From Streptococcus sanguinis (GTDB taxonomy: Bacteria; Bacillota; Bacilli; Lactobacillales; Streptococcaceae), in contig NZ_LS483364.1 in the NCBI RefSeq assembly GCF_900475275.1, positions 62,001 to 126,000 of the forward strand: a stretch of DNA of 64,000 nucleotides, given 5' to 3'. Every line of letters begins with the position of its first letter. Position 1 is the stretch's first letter. Positions 15,502-25,861 of the stretch are shown in pieces. The notes below the pieces were generated by a model. That model was not told where the DNA came from. It worked only from the letters and a program-made list of their open reading frames with translations, and made no database searches. The position numbers were made by a program, and so were the translations under genes.

Positions 15502-18156
15502 ATGGCTGAAAAGAAGAAAACGGTAGAACAAGAAGACAAGGCTTTGGCAGCGCAAAAGCATGTCGATGAATTGGTGCAAAAAGGTCTGGTTGCACTGGAG
15601 GAAATGAGAAAGCTGAATCAGGAACAGGTGGACTACATCGTAGCCAAGGCCTCTGTAGCAGCTTTGGATGCCCATGGTGAGTTGGCTCTGCATGCTTATG
15701 AAGAAACGGGTCGCGGAGTTTTTGAAGATAAGGCGACTAAAAACTTATTTGCCTGTGAGCACGTTGTGAATAATATGCGCCACACGAAAACTGTCGGTGT
15801 TATTCAGGAAGATGATGTGACTGGTTTGACCTTGATTGCGGAGCCAGTGGGTGTTGTCTGCGGAATTACTCCAACAACTAACCCAACTTCAACCGCTATT
15901 TTTAAGGCTTTGATTTCCTTAAAAACACGTAATCCGATTATCTTTGCTTTCCATCCATCTGCTCAAGAATCATCTGCTCATGCAGCACAAATCGTGCGTG
16001 ATGCTGCGATTGCAGCAGGTGCGCCTGAAAACTGTGTGCAATGGATTACACAACCATCTATGGAAGCAACTTCTGCACTTATGAACCACGAAGGGATTGC
16101 AACAATCCTTGCGACAGGTGGTAATGCAATGGTGAAGGCAGCTTACTCATGTGGTAAGCCAGCTCTTGGGGTTGGTGCCGGAAACGTACCAGCTTATGTG
16201 GAAAAATCAGCTAATATCCGTCAAGCAGCGCACGATATCGTTATGTCTAAGTCCTTTGACAATGGTATGGTCTGTGCTTCTGAGCAAGCCGTTATCATTG
16301 ACAAGGAAGTTTATGATGAGTTTGTAGAAGAGTTCAAATCTTACCATACTTACTTTGTAAATAAGAAAGAAAAAGCTCTGTTGGAAGAATTCTGCTTCGG
16401 CGCTAAGGCAAACAGCAAGAACTGTGCTGGTGCTAAGCTCAATCCGGATATCGTTGGTAAGCCAGCTACTTGGATTGCAGAGCAAGCAGGCTTCAGCGTG
16501 CCAGAAGATACGAATATCTTGGCTGCAGAGTGTAAAGAAGTTGGGGAAAAAGAGCCATTGACACGTGAAAAACTGTCACCTGTCATCGCTGTTCTCAAGT
16601 CTGAATCCCGTGAAGACGGTGTTGAAAAGGCCCGTCAAATGGTAGAATTCCATGGTCTTGGCCACTCAGCTGCTATCCATACAGCGGACGAAGAGTTGAC
16701 TAAGGAATTTGGTAAGGCTGTTCGTGCCATCCGTGTTATTTGCAACTCACCTTCTACTTTCGGTGGTATCGGGGATGTTTATAATGCCTTCCTGCCATCA
16801 CTGACTCTGGGCTGTGGATCTTATGGTCGCAACTCAGTTGGTGATAACGTTAGTGCTGTGAATCTCTTGAACATCAAAAAAGTAGGAAGACGTAGAAATA
16901 ATATGCAATGGATGAAACTCCCTTCAAAAACTTACTTCGAGCGTGACTCTATCCAATACCTGCAAAAATGTCGTGATGTGGAACGTGTCATGATTGTAAC
17001 AGACCATGCTATGGTAGAGCTTGGTTTCCTAGATCGTATCATCGAACAACTCGATCTTCGTCGTAATAAGGTTGTTTACCAAATCTTTGCAGACGTAGAA
17101 CCAGATCCAGATATCACAACTGTTGAACGTGGTACAGAGATTATGCGTACCTTCAAACCTGATACAATTATTGCGCTTGGTGGTGGTTCACCAATGGACG
17201 CAGCCAAAGTCATGTGGCTCTTCTATGAACAACCAGAAGTGGACTTCCGTGACCTTGTGCAAAAATTCATGGATATCCGTAAACGTGCCTTCAAATTCCC
17301 GTTGCTTGGTAAGAAGACTAAGTTTATCGCAATCCCTACAACATCTGGTACAGGATCAGAAGTAACACCATTTGCCGTTATCTCTGACAAGGCTAACAAC
17401 CGTAAGTACCCAATTGCTGACTACTCTCTGACTCCAACTGTAGCCATCGTAGACCCAGCTCTGGTACTGACTGTTCCAGGATTTGTTGCAGCAGACACTG
17501 GTATGGATGTTCTGACTCACGCAACAGAAGCTTATGTATCTCAGATGGCCAGCGACTTTACGGATGGTTTGGCTCTCCAAGCGATCAAACTAGTCTTTGA
17601 AAATCTGGAAAACTCTGTTAAGAATGCTGACTTCCACTCTCGCGAAAAGATGCACAATGCCTCTACTATCGCTGGTATGGCCTTTGCCAATGCCTTCCTG
17701 GGAATTTCCCACTCTATGGCCCATAAGATTGGTGCTCAGTTCCACACGATCCACGGTCGTACCAATGCGATCTTACTGCCATATGTAATCCGCTACAATG
17801 GTACACGTCCAGCTAAGACAGCGACATGGCCTAAGTACAACTACTACCGTGCGGATGAGAAATACCAAGACATCGCTCGCATGCTCGGCTTGCCAGCTTC
17901 TACTCCAGAAGAAGGTGTTGAATCATTTGCGAAAGCTGTTTATGAACTGGGAGAACGTGTCGGTATCGAAATGAACTTCAAGGCTCAAGGTATTGACGAA
18001 AAAGAATGGAAAGAACATTCACGCGAATTGGCCTTCCTTGCCTATGAAGATCAATGTTCGCCAGCTAACCCACGCCTTCCAATGGTTGACCACATGCAGG
18101 AAATCATCGAAGACGCATACTATGGCTACAAGGAACGCCCAGGACGCCGCAAATAA
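15502..18156 (+). CDS. adhE: Bifunctional acetaldehyde-CoA/alcohol dehydrogenase
   Basis: Converts acetyl-CoA to acetaldehyde and then ethanol, regenerating NAD+ in mixed-acid fermentation. The N-terminal aldehyde dehydrogenase domain carries the catalytic cysteine in GMVCASEQ (about residue 258). The C-terminal iron-dependent alcohol dehydrogenase domain has GGGSPMDAAK, DTGMDVLTHATEAYVS and the HKIGAQFHTIHGRTNA metal site. It is 884 residues, normal for AdhE. The ATG at 15502 follows GGAGGAAT. A longer frame opening at 15430 would start before the transcription start. Regulation by Rex-like and cre sites is described separately. Confidence 0.97.
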   Translation: MAEKKKTVEQEDKALAAQKHVDELVQKGLVALEEMRKLNQEQVDYIVAKASVAALDAHGELALHAYEETGRGVFEDKATKNLFACEHVVNNMRHTKTVGVIQEDDVTGLTLIAEPVGVVCGITPTTNPTSTAIFKALISLKTRNPIIFAFHPSAQESSAHAAQIVRDAAIAAGAPENCVQWITQPSMEATSALMNHEGIATILATGGNAMVKAAYSCGKPALGVGAGNVPAYVEKSANIRQAAHDIVMSKSFDNGMVCASEQAVIIDKEVYDEFVEEFKSYHTYFVNKKEKALLEEFCFGAKANSKNCAGAKLNPDIVGKPATWIAEQAGFSVPEDTNILAAECKEVGEKEPLTREKLSPVIAVLKSESREDGVEKARQMVEFHGLGHSAAIHTADEELTKEFGKAVRAIRVICNSPSTFGGIGDVYNAFLPSLTLGCGSYGRNSVGDNVSAVNLLNIKKVGRRRNNMQWMKLPSKTYFERDSIQYLQKCRDVERVMIVTDHAMVELGFLDRIIEQLDLRRNKVVYQIFADVEPDPDITTVERGTEIMRTFKPDTIIALGGGSPMDAAKVMWLFYEQPEVDFRDLVQKFMDIRKRAFKFPLLGKKTKFIAIPTTSGTGSEVTPFAVISDKANNRKYPIADYSLTPTVAIVDPALVLTVPGFVAADTGMDVLTHATEAYVSQMASDFTDGLALQAIKLVFENLENSVKNADFHSREKMHNASTIAGMAFANAFLGISHSMAHKIGAQFHTIHGRTNAILLPYVIRYNGTRPAKTATWPKYNYYRADEKYQDIARMLGLPASTPEEGVESFAKAVYELGERVGIEMNFKAQGIDEKEWKEHSRELAFLAYEDQCSPANPRLPMVDHMQEIIEDAYYGYKERPGRRK

Positions 18157-18198
18157 GCGAGCAGCTTCCTCAATTAAAAATAAGACAGTTTGTCGGTC

Positions 18199-18228
18199 AT
18201 CCCCTGCCCTTTGGTAGGGGATTTTTTT
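18199..18228 (+). terminator. Terminator after adhE
   Basis: The stem ATCCCCTGCC/GGTAGGGGAT (one G-T pair) is followed by seven T bases, about 40 bases past the adhE stop. Confidence 0.88.
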
Positions 18229-18423
18229 ATGTGTCTTAGCGAGGCAAGACCTCTGGTCGAAGCTGAGCTTAGAGACATGGATGCTGAGGAGCGGAGCGAT
18301 GTGAGCTCTAGGTCTCTTAACGAAAGGCGCTTGCTGGGGTAAAAAGACTTAAACCTTCTGATTACTTGTGATTAAGTGAGCTTTTGTGCTAAGATAAGAG
18401 GACAATGGAAAAAGGAGAGTAAT

Positions 18424-19104
18424 GTGATTGTTTTATCTTTATGGGCTGGGCTGTTGAGTGGTCTTTGCTGGTTATTGGGGGATATTCTGCTGGTTGGCTT
18501 TGAGGTAGATAAGGAGAGTTATGACTCTTTTACGGAGCAGAGTCGGATTGGCAATAAGAAGCTGGCTATGCTGATGCTGTCTGGCTCTGTCGGTCGGCTG
18601 CGCCTGGGCGCTTTGGTGGCTAACTTCTCAATCCCTCTTATGTTAGTTTCGCTTTATGCTCTCTTTGGTTTGACAAATAAGGGCTTGTGGGCCTATCTGT
18701 CAATAGCCTTGTTAGGAATTGGATTTGCCCTGTCACCCGTGGCACATGTGGCCTTTTACTACGTTGGGATCATCAGCAAAAAGGCTTATAAACAAAGCGG
18801 CGGACTAGTTTGCTCAGACGAAGATAGCGGGCTTATCAATGAAGCAGTGCTCTTTCTAGATATAACCTGGCGGACAGCTATCGCTCTGACAGGTCTAGGA
18901 TGGCTCGTTTACTCGCTGCTAATAGTTACCGGTCAGACAATATTGCCTGCTTATCTGGGGCTGCTGACGCCTTTACCTCTCAGTCTGCTGACTATCTTAC
19001 TGGTAGAAAAGCTGAGAATCGGACGCCCCTACCTTAACGGAGCTGGCCTAAACATAGGATTTAGTTTGTTCTATTTACTGCTCCTGCTTCATATAGGTTC
19101 TTAG
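18424..19104 (+). CDS. Multi-pass membrane protein of unknown function
   Basis: A 226-residue hydrophobic protein with about six predicted membrane segments (for example LSLWAGLLSGLCWLLGDILL and LVANFSIPLMLVSLYALF). I do not recognise the function; it resembles uncharacterised DUF6796-type integral proteins. I chose the GTG at 18424 because AAGGAG lies 6 bases before it. Another in-frame GTG at 18376 would add 16 residues but lacks a ribosome site. It stands alone between adhE and the esterase gene. Confidence 0.7.
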   Translation: MIVLSLWAGLLSGLCWLLGDILLVGFEVDKESYDSFTEQSRIGNKKLAMLMLSGSVGRLRLGALVANFSIPLMLVSLYALFGLTNKGLWAYLSIALLGIGFALSPVAHVAFYYVGIISKKAYKQSGGLVCSDEDSGLINEAVLFLDITWRTAIALTGLGWLVYSLLIVTGQTILPAYLGLLTPLPLSLLTILLVEKLRIGRPYLNGAGLNIGFSLFYLLLLLHIGS

Positions 19105-19156
19105 GCAGTGAATCGGTAAAATTTCAGAAAAAATAGAAAATCTATATATTAACCTA

Positions 19157-19185
19157 TTGAAGATTTCCTCTTTCTATGGTATGAT
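19157..19185 (+). promoter_or_regulatory. Promoter of the esterase gene
   Basis: TTGAAG (19157-19162), 17 bases, TATGAT (19180-19185). The predicted start lies about 30 bases before the ATG at 19221, which has a TTGGGAGGAT ribosome site. Confidence 0.75.
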
Positions 19186-19220
19186 GAAAGAGGTTTCAAG
19201 AATCGTTGGGAGGATAAGAC

Positions 19221-20222
19221 ATGAAAAACCCTACTTTACTTAAAGAAATGTTAGATTATCGCGGAAGAGATGAAATGCCCGACGATTTTGATACCTTTTG
19301 GAATCAATACGTGGCGGAGTTGGAAGTGCCTCAGGACTACCAGTTGCTGGAAAAAGATTTTCAAATTGCATATGCGACTTGCTATGAGCTAACCTTCAAG
19401 TCTGGAAACGGTGGACAAATCTACGCTAAGCTAGTTGTGCCTAAGTTATCAGAAAAAGTTCCGGTATTGTTTCATTTTCATGGTTATATGGGGCAGGGAT
19501 GGGATTGGTCTGATATGCTGGCCTATACGGCAGCGGGCTGGGGTGTGGTGTCGATGGATGTTCGTGGTCAGTCAGGATATTCACTGGATGGTGATAGAGA
19601 AGTCCGCGGCAATACTGTTAAAGGACATATTATCCGCGGGGCTCTAGATGGACCGGATCAGCTCTTTTTCAAGGATGTCTATCTGGATGTTTACACCTTG
19701 GTCGAGCTAGTGGCTGGTTTGGACTTCGTGGATGAAAACCGTTTGTCTAGTTTTGGAGGCTCACAGGGCGGAGCCTTGGCTTTGGCAGCAGCTGCATTAA
19801 ATTCTCGGATCAAGCAGACTGTAGCCATCTATCCCTTCCTTGCTGACTTTAGACGGGTTTTGGAGATTGGCAATACCAGTGAAGCCTATGATGAGCTCTT
19901 TCGTTATTTCAAATTCCATGATCCTTTTCATGAGACAGAAGAGCAGTTGTTGCGGACACTTGCTTATATTGACGTGAAAAATCTGGCCCATCGTATTAGC
20001 TGTCCAGTGCAGATGATTATTGGCCTAGAGGATGATGTTTGCTATCCTATCACGCAGTTTGCCATCTATAACAGCTTGGCTGGAGAAAAAGAGTATCATC
20101 TCCTGCCTGAGTATGGGCATGAGGCTATGAATGTCCGTGTCAGCGATACTGTCTTTAACTGGCTCTGCGGAACCAAAATAAAAAGACTTTCTCTCGTTTC
20201 GGACTTGAAATCCGAGAGATAA
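19221..20222 (+). CDS. Acetyl xylan esterase / cephalosporin-C deacetylase family hydrolase
   Basis: Alpha/beta hydrolase of carbohydrate esterase family 7, which removes acetyl groups from small acetylated sugars. FHFHGYMG forms the oxyanion region, the nucleophile serine is in SFGGSQGGALA, and the acid and histidine lie in GLEDDVC and YGHEAMN. It is 333 residues with no signal peptide, hence cytoplasmic. It lies directly before the sialic acid operon; a role in de-O-acetylating imported sialic acid or other host sugars is possible but speculative, as it has its own promoter and terminator. Confidence 0.9.
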   Translation: MKNPTLLKEMLDYRGRDEMPDDFDTFWNQYVAELEVPQDYQLLEKDFQIAYATCYELTFKSGNGGQIYAKLVVPKLSEKVPVLFHFHGYMGQGWDWSDMLAYTAAGWGVVSMDVRGQSGYSLDGDREVRGNTVKGHIIRGALDGPDQLFFKDVYLDVYTLVELVAGLDFVDENRLSSFGGSQGGALALAAAALNSRIKQTVAIYPFLADFRRVLEIGNTSEAYDELFRYFKFHDPFHETEEQLLRTLAYIDVKNLAHRISCPVQMIIGLEDDVCYPITQFAIYNSLAGEKEYHLLPEYGHEAMNVRVSDTVFNWLCGTKIKRLSLVSDLKSER

Positions 20223-20240
20223 TATTCGTCCCCCCCTTTG

Positions 20241-20267
20241 GGGCTAGGTAAAGGCCTAGCCCTTTTT
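20241..20267 (+). terminator. Terminator after the esterase gene
   Basis: Perfect eight-base stem GGGCTAGG/CCTAGCCC with a six-base loop and five T bases. Confidence 0.88.
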
Positions 20268-20345
20268 ACTTGCCTGAGGGAGTATAGAAAGTGAGAATCT
20301 TTTTAGAAGTTTGCTTGCTCTTTCATTGACTTTTCTACAAAACGG

Positions 20346-20369
20346 ATTTCTGAAAGTAGTTTCAGAAAT
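20346..20369 (+). promoter_or_regulatory. Perfect inverted repeat upstream of the nan promoter, candidate NanR site
   Basis: ATTTCTGAAA and its exact reverse complement TTTCAGAAAT are separated by four bases. The centre is about 97 bases upstream of the predicted nan start point, a position suited to an activator. The RpiR-type regulator of this locus is encoded at 30487. The link between site and regulator is inference. Confidence 0.45.
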
Positions 20370-20419
20370 TTCTGTTTTTCTGGAAAATTCGGAAACTAAA
20401 ATCTAAATCTCAAACAATA

Positions 20420-20448
20420 TTGAAAGCGCTTTAAAAATTATTTATAAT
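20420..20448 (+). promoter_or_regulatory. nan operon promoter with overlapping cre site
   Basis: -35 TTGAAA (20420-20425) and -10 TATAAT (20443-20448) with 17-base spacing. A cre-like site TGAAAGCGCTTTAA (20421-20434, 13 of 14 consensus positions) covers the -35, so CcpA bound there would block RNA polymerase. A leader of about 150 bases follows, with a small stem AGGTAGT/ACTATCT near 20545-20564 and a ribosome site GAAAGGAG before nanE. Confidence 0.8.
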
Positions 20449-20601
20449 AACATTATGAAATACTCGAGTTAAAAAACGGAGTCCAGGATAAGGAAGTAAA
20501 AATATTTGTTTGCGGCCTTCTTCTCTGCTCCACCTGAGGTTCTAGGTAGTTGTTAGACTATCTGATCAGACCGACGTCTTACGAAAGGAGATTGTATATT
20601 C

Positions 20602-21300
20602 ATGTCACAGATTTTAAAAGATGACTTGATAGCCAAGATTAAAGACGGCATCATTGTTTCCTGTCAAGCCTTGCCCCAGGAGCCGCTTTATACGGAAGCT
20701 GGAGGAGTCATTCCTCTCTTGGTTAAGGCTGCTGAGCAGGGCGGTGCTGTTGGTATTCGAGCTAATAGTGTTCGCGATATTCGGGAGATCAAGGAAGTAA
20801 CTTCTCTGCCCATCATCGGAATTATCAAACGCGACTATCCGCCACAAGAGCCTTTTATCACGGCTACCATGCGGGAAGTGGATGAGTTGGCTGCTCTGGA
20901 TATTGAAGTCATTGCTCTGGACTGTACCAAGCGGGAACGCCATGATGGCCTGACAATTGCGGATTTCATCAAGCAGGTTAAGGCCAAGTATCCTCATCAG
21001 CTATTGATGGCAGATATTAGTACCTATGAGGAAGCTGCTGCTGCTGTAGAAGCTGGTGTAGACTTTGTCGGCACTACCTTATCGGGCTACACTTCTTACA
21101 GTCCCAAGGTTGACGGACCAGACATTGAGCTTATCCGCCGCTTGTGCCAAGCAGGCTTTGATGTCATCGCTGAAGGAAAGATTCACTATCCAAGTCAAGC
21201 CAAGCAGATACATGATTTGGGTGTAAGAGGTATCGTTGTCGGCGGAGCCATTACTCGGCCTAAAGAAATTACAGAGCGCTTTGTTGCAGGATTAAAATAA
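20602..21300 (+). CDS. nanE: N-acetylmannosamine-6-phosphate 2-epimerase
   Basis: Converts ManNAc-6-P to GlcNAc-6-P in sialic acid breakdown. It is a 232-residue TIM-barrel protein with the family segments [42 protein letters not shown] and VGTTLSGYT, including the expected catalytic lysine region. It is the first gene of the operon and is followed after 13 bases by the transporter ATPase gene. Confidence 0.95.
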   Translation: MSQILKDDLIAKIKDGIIVSCQALPQEPLYTEAGGVIPLLVKAAEQGGAVGIRANSVRDIREIKEVTSLPIIGIIKRDYPPQEPFITATMREVDELAALDIEVIALDCTKRERHDGLTIADFIKQVKAKYPHQLLMADISTYEEAAAAVEAGVDFVGTTLSGYTSYSPKVDGPDIELIRRLCQAGFDVIAEGKIHYPSQAKQIHDLGVRGIVVGGAITRPKEITERFVAGLK

Positions 21301-21313
21301 GTGAGGTAGATGA

Positions 21314-22450
21314 ATGACAACCTTAACACTAAATAAACTATATAAAAAATATCCTAATAGTGATTTTTACTCTGTTGAGAATTTTGATTTGGATATTAAG
21401 GATAAGGAGTTTATCGTTTTTGTAGGACCTTCCGGTTGTGGAAAATCAACAACCTTACGGATGATTGCAGGCCTTGAGGATATCACAGAAGGGGAGCTCT
21501 ATATTGATCAAAATCTTGTCAATGACATTGCTCCTAAAGATCGGGATATCGCCATGGTTTTCCAAAATTATGCCCTTTATCCTCACATGACTGTTTATGA
21601 CAATATGGCATTCGGACTCAAGCTTCGCAAGTATGACAAGGCTGATATTGACAAAAGAGTTCAGGAAGCGGCGGAAATCCTTGGGCTGAAAGAGTTGCTG
21701 GATCGTAAACCAGCCGACTTGTCAGGTGGCCAGCGTCAGCGGGTAGCTATGGGGCGGGCGATTGTCCGTGATGCCAAAGTCTTCCTCATGGATGAGCCTT
21801 TATCTAACTTGGATGCTAAACTGCGCGTGTCCATGCGGGCAGAAATCGCAAAAATTCACCGCCGTATCGGAGCGACGACAATCTATGTAACCCACGACCA
21901 GACCGAGGCCATGACTTTGGCTGACCGCATCGTTATCATGTCAGCTACTAAGAATGAAGCAGGAACAGGTACTATCGGTCGAATCGAGCAAATCGGTACG
22001 CCGCAGGAACTTTATAACGAACCAGCTAATAAATTTGTGGCAGGTTTTATCGGTAGTCCAGCCATGAATTTCTTTGAAGTGAACTTAGAGGGCGATCAGC
22101 TTACAGATGGACAAGGCTTTGCTGTTGGACTTCCAGACGGTCAACGTAAAATCCTAGAAGAAAAAGGTTATCAAGGGAAGAAAGTGATACTGGGCATTCG
22201 ACCAGAGGATATCTCAGCTGAGTTGATAGTAGAAGATACTTTTCCAGATAGTACTGTAGATGCTGAAGTCACCGTTTCTGAGTTGCTAGGCAGCGAGTCT
22301 GTTCTCTATTGTAAGGCTGGCGTACAAGAATTTTCAGCCAAAGTGGAAGCTTCTAACTATTTGGAGCCTGGCTCTAAGATTCGCTTTACCTTTAAGATGC
22401 CTAAGGCTCATATATTTGACTTTGATAGTCAGGAGAGAATCAAAATCTAA
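21314..22450 (+). CDS. Carbohydrate ABC transporter ATPase (MsmK/UgpC type)
   Basis: Energises sugar import. Walker A GPSGCGKST is at residues 38-46; the Q-loop, signature LSGGQRQR, Walker B VFLMDEPLSNLD and THDQTEAM switch follow. A C-terminal regulatory TOBE-like domain makes it 378 residues, the size of MsmK-type proteins. In pneumococcus SatABC borrows a shared MsmK encoded elsewhere. Here an ATPase gene lies inside the sialic acid operon, so it is probably dedicated to, or shared from, this transporter. Confidence 0.92.
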   Translation: MTTLTLNKLYKKYPNSDFYSVENFDLDIKDKEFIVFVGPSGCGKSTTLRMIAGLEDITEGELYIDQNLVNDIAPKDRDIAMVFQNYALYPHMTVYDNMAFGLKLRKYDKADIDKRVQEAAEILGLKELLDRKPADLSGGQRQRVAMGRAIVRDAKVFLMDEPLSNLDAKLRVSMRAEIAKIHRRIGATTIYVTHDQTEAMTLADRIVIMSATKNEAGTGTIGRIEQIGTPQELYNEPANKFVAGFIGSPAMNFFEVNLEGDQLTDGQGFAVGLPDGQRKILEEKGYQGKKVILGIRPEDISAELIVEDTFPDSTVDAEVTVSELLGSESVLYCKAGVQEFSAKVEASNYLEPGSKIRFTFKMPKAHIFDFDSQERIKI

Positions 22451-22466
22451 GAATTTTAAATAAAAA

Positions 22467-22480
22467 TGAAAACGCTATCT
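22467..22480 (+). promoter_or_regulatory. Consensus cre site in the satA upstream region
   Basis: TGAAAACGCTATCT fits TGWAARCGYTWNCW at all 14 positions. It lies 17 bases after the ATPase gene stop and 240 bases before satA, the largest gap in the operon. It suggests either a second CcpA-controlled promoter for satA or a roadblock on read-through. Confidence 0.65.
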
Positions 22481-22541
22481 ATAAAAAGAAAATTATTAAA
22501 AGGGAGTGAATTTATCGAGTTAAGGTTCTAAAAATACTTAT

Positions 22542-22585
22542 TTACTGTTCTGAAGAAGCAGTAAAACAAGAAGGACCAACAGGTC
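22542..22585 (+). other. Two RNA hairpins in the satA leader
   Basis: TTTACTGTTC/GAAGCAGTAAA forms a hairpin at 22542-22566, followed closely by GGACC-AACA-GGTCC at 22572-22585. Neither has a T-run, so they are more likely mRNA stabilising or processing elements than terminators. This is an inference from base pairing only. Confidence 0.5.
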
Positions 22586-22695
22586 CATGTCTGTCACCAG
22601 GTCCAATCTTTACTTTAAACTGGAAAAATAAAGACAGATAAGTCTCTCAGTTTTTGTAAAGAAAAGGACTAGATTTAAGAGAAATTCATTTTTAA

Positions 22696-24027
<1,332 letters not shown>

Positions 24028-24036
24028 GCAAATGTG

Positions 24037-24090
24037 AAATCCTCCCCTTTTTCTGTTGACAGTTTCTAGAGGTAGAAAAAGGGGGATTTT
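24037..24090 (+). terminator. Attenuator-type hairpin between satA and satB
   Basis: A long stem pairs AAATCCTCCCCTTTTTCT with AGAAAAAGGGGGATTT, ending in TTTT. It lies inside the operon and can end part of the transcripts or protect the 3' end of satA mRNA, the usual way to make more binding protein than permease. Confidence 0.75.
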
Positions 24091-24122
24091 GTTAGAAAAT
24101 CTTGAAAGAGGGGTACCTCATT

Positions 24123-25010
24123 GTGAAAGTCAATAAAATCAGAATGAAAGAAACCCTAGTATCATACGCGTTTTTAGCTCCAATACTGATATTTTTCACG
24201 GTATTTGTCTTGGCACCTATGATTATGGGTTTTGTTACTAGTTTTTTTAACTATACGATGACCTCCTTTACTTTTGTCGGATTTGATAATTATATTCGGA
24301 TGTTTAAAGATCCGGTCTTTATGAAATCGCTGATTAATACGGTCATTATCGTGGTCGGCTCTGTGCCGATTGTAGTTCTCTTCTCTTTGTTTGTGGCTTC
24401 GCAGACTTATGAGATGAATGCTGTCTCTCGTTCCTTTTACCGTTTTGTATTCTTCCTGCCAGTTGTTACAGGGAGCGTAGCTGTGACGGTCGTATGGAAA
24501 TGGATCTACGATCCGCTGTCTGGTATTTTGAACTTTGTTTTGAAGTCAGGCCATGTCATCAATCAAAATATTTCTTGGCTTGGGGATAAACATTGGGCAT
24601 TGCTAGCGATTATCATTATTCTCTTAACAACTTCTGTGGGCCAGCCTATCATTCTCTATATCGCAGCTATGGGAAATATTGACAATTCTCTAGTTGAGGC
24701 TGCGCGAGTGGATGGTGCAACAGAAATGCAAGTCTTCTGGAAGATCAAATGGCCTAGCCTGCTTCCAACAACCCTTTACATTGCTATCATTACTACGATT
24801 AACTCATTCCAGTGTTTTGCCTTGATTCAGCTCTTGACATCAGGCGGACCTAATTACTCAACCAGTACGCTCATGTACTATCTGTATGAAAAAGCCTTCA
24901 AGTTATCTGAATACGGCTATGCTAATACCATGGGAGTCTTTTTAGCAGTCATGATTGCCATCATCAGCTTTGCCCAATTCAAGATTCTTGGAAACGATGT
25001 AGAATACTAG
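24123..25010 (+). CDS. satB: Sialic acid ABC transporter permease 1
   Basis: Integral membrane subunit, about six membrane helices, with the binding-protein-dependent transport motif EAARVDGATEMQVFWKI that docks to the ATPase. The start is a GTG at 24123 (AGAGGGG 9 bases upstream), giving 295 residues. A TTG at 24102 or ATG at 24144 are alternatives. It is followed 16 bases later by the second permease gene. Confidence 0.9.
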   Translation: MKVNKIRMKETLVSYAFLAPILIFFTVFVLAPMIMGFVTSFFNYTMTSFTFVGFDNYIRMFKDPVFMKSLINTVIIVVGSVPIVVLFSLFVASQTYEMNAVSRSFYRFVFFLPVVTGSVAVTVVWKWIYDPLSGILNFVLKSGHVINQNISWLGDKHWALLAIIIILLTTSVGQPIILYIAAMGNIDNSLVEAARVDGATEMQVFWKIKWPSLLPTTLYIAIITTINSFQCFALIQLLTSGGPNYSTSTLMYYLYEKAFKLSEYGYANTMGVFLAVMIAIISFAQFKILGNDVEY

Positions 25011-25026
25011 AGAAAGGAGAAAGAAG

Positions 25027-25857
25027 ATGCAAACTAAAAAAATGAACGTTTTTAAGGTGGTATCAGGCTTTGTTTTGGCCATATTAACCATCCTCTTTGT
25101 CTTTCCTTTCTATTGGATTTTGACAGGAGCTTTCAAGTCTCAACCAGCAACGATTGTCATTCCGCCAGAATGGTGGCCAAAAATGCCAACGGTTGAAAAC
25201 TTCCAGCAATTGATGGTGCAAAATCCAGCCATGCAATGGATGTGGAATAGTGTTTTCATTTCGCTTGCGACCATGTTTCTGGTCTGTGCTACTTCTTCTT
25301 TGGCAGGATATGTTTTGGCCAAGAAGCGGTTCTATGGTCAACGGATTCTTTTTGCCATCTTCATTGCGGCCATGGCTTTGCCTAAGCAAGTAGTACTGGT
25401 ACCATTAGTGCGTATTGTTAATTTCATGGGAATTCACGATACCTTGGCTGCAGTAATCTTACCGTTGGTTGGCTGGCCTTTCGGAGTTTTTCTAATGAAG
25501 CAGTTCAGTGAAAATATCCCGACAGAGCTTCTTGAGTCTGCAAAGATCGACGGTTGTGGCGAAATTCGGACTTTCTGGAGTGTTGCTTTCCCGATTGTCA
25601 AACCGGGCTTTGCGGCTCTAGCTATTTTCACCTTTATCAATACCTGGAACGACTACTTTATGCAGCTGGTTATGTTGACATCTCGTCAGAATCTGACAAT
25701 CTCGCTCGGGGTTGCGACTATGCAGGCTGAAATGGCAACCAACTATGGCCTCATTATGGCTGGAGCAGCTTTGGCTGCAGTGCCAATTGTGGCAGTCTTC
25801 CTCATCTTCCAAAAATCCTTCACACAAGGAATCACGATGGGAGCTGTTAAGGGATAG
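25027..25857 (+). CDS. satC: Sialic acid ABC transporter permease 2
   Basis: Partner permease, 276 residues, about six membrane helices. The ATPase-docking loop is ELLESAKIDGCGEIRTFWSV. The ATG follows GAAAGGAGAAAG. With SatA and SatB it forms the importer; energy comes from the ATPase encoded at 21314 or another MsmK-type subunit. Confidence 0.93.
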   Translation: MQTKKMNVFKVVSGFVLAILTILFVFPFYWILTGAFKSQPATIVIPPEWWPKMPTVENFQQLMVQNPAMQWMWNSVFISLATMFLVCATSSLAGYVLAKKRFYGQRILFAIFIAAMALPKQVVLVPLVRIVNFMGIHDTLAAVILPLVGWPFGVFLMKQFSENIPTELLESAKIDGCGEIRTFWSVAFPIVKPGFAALAIFTFINTWNDYFMQLVMLTSRQNLTISLGVATMQAEMATNYGLIMAGAALAAVPIVAVFLIFQKSFTQGITMGAVKG

Positions 25858-25861
25858 AAAT

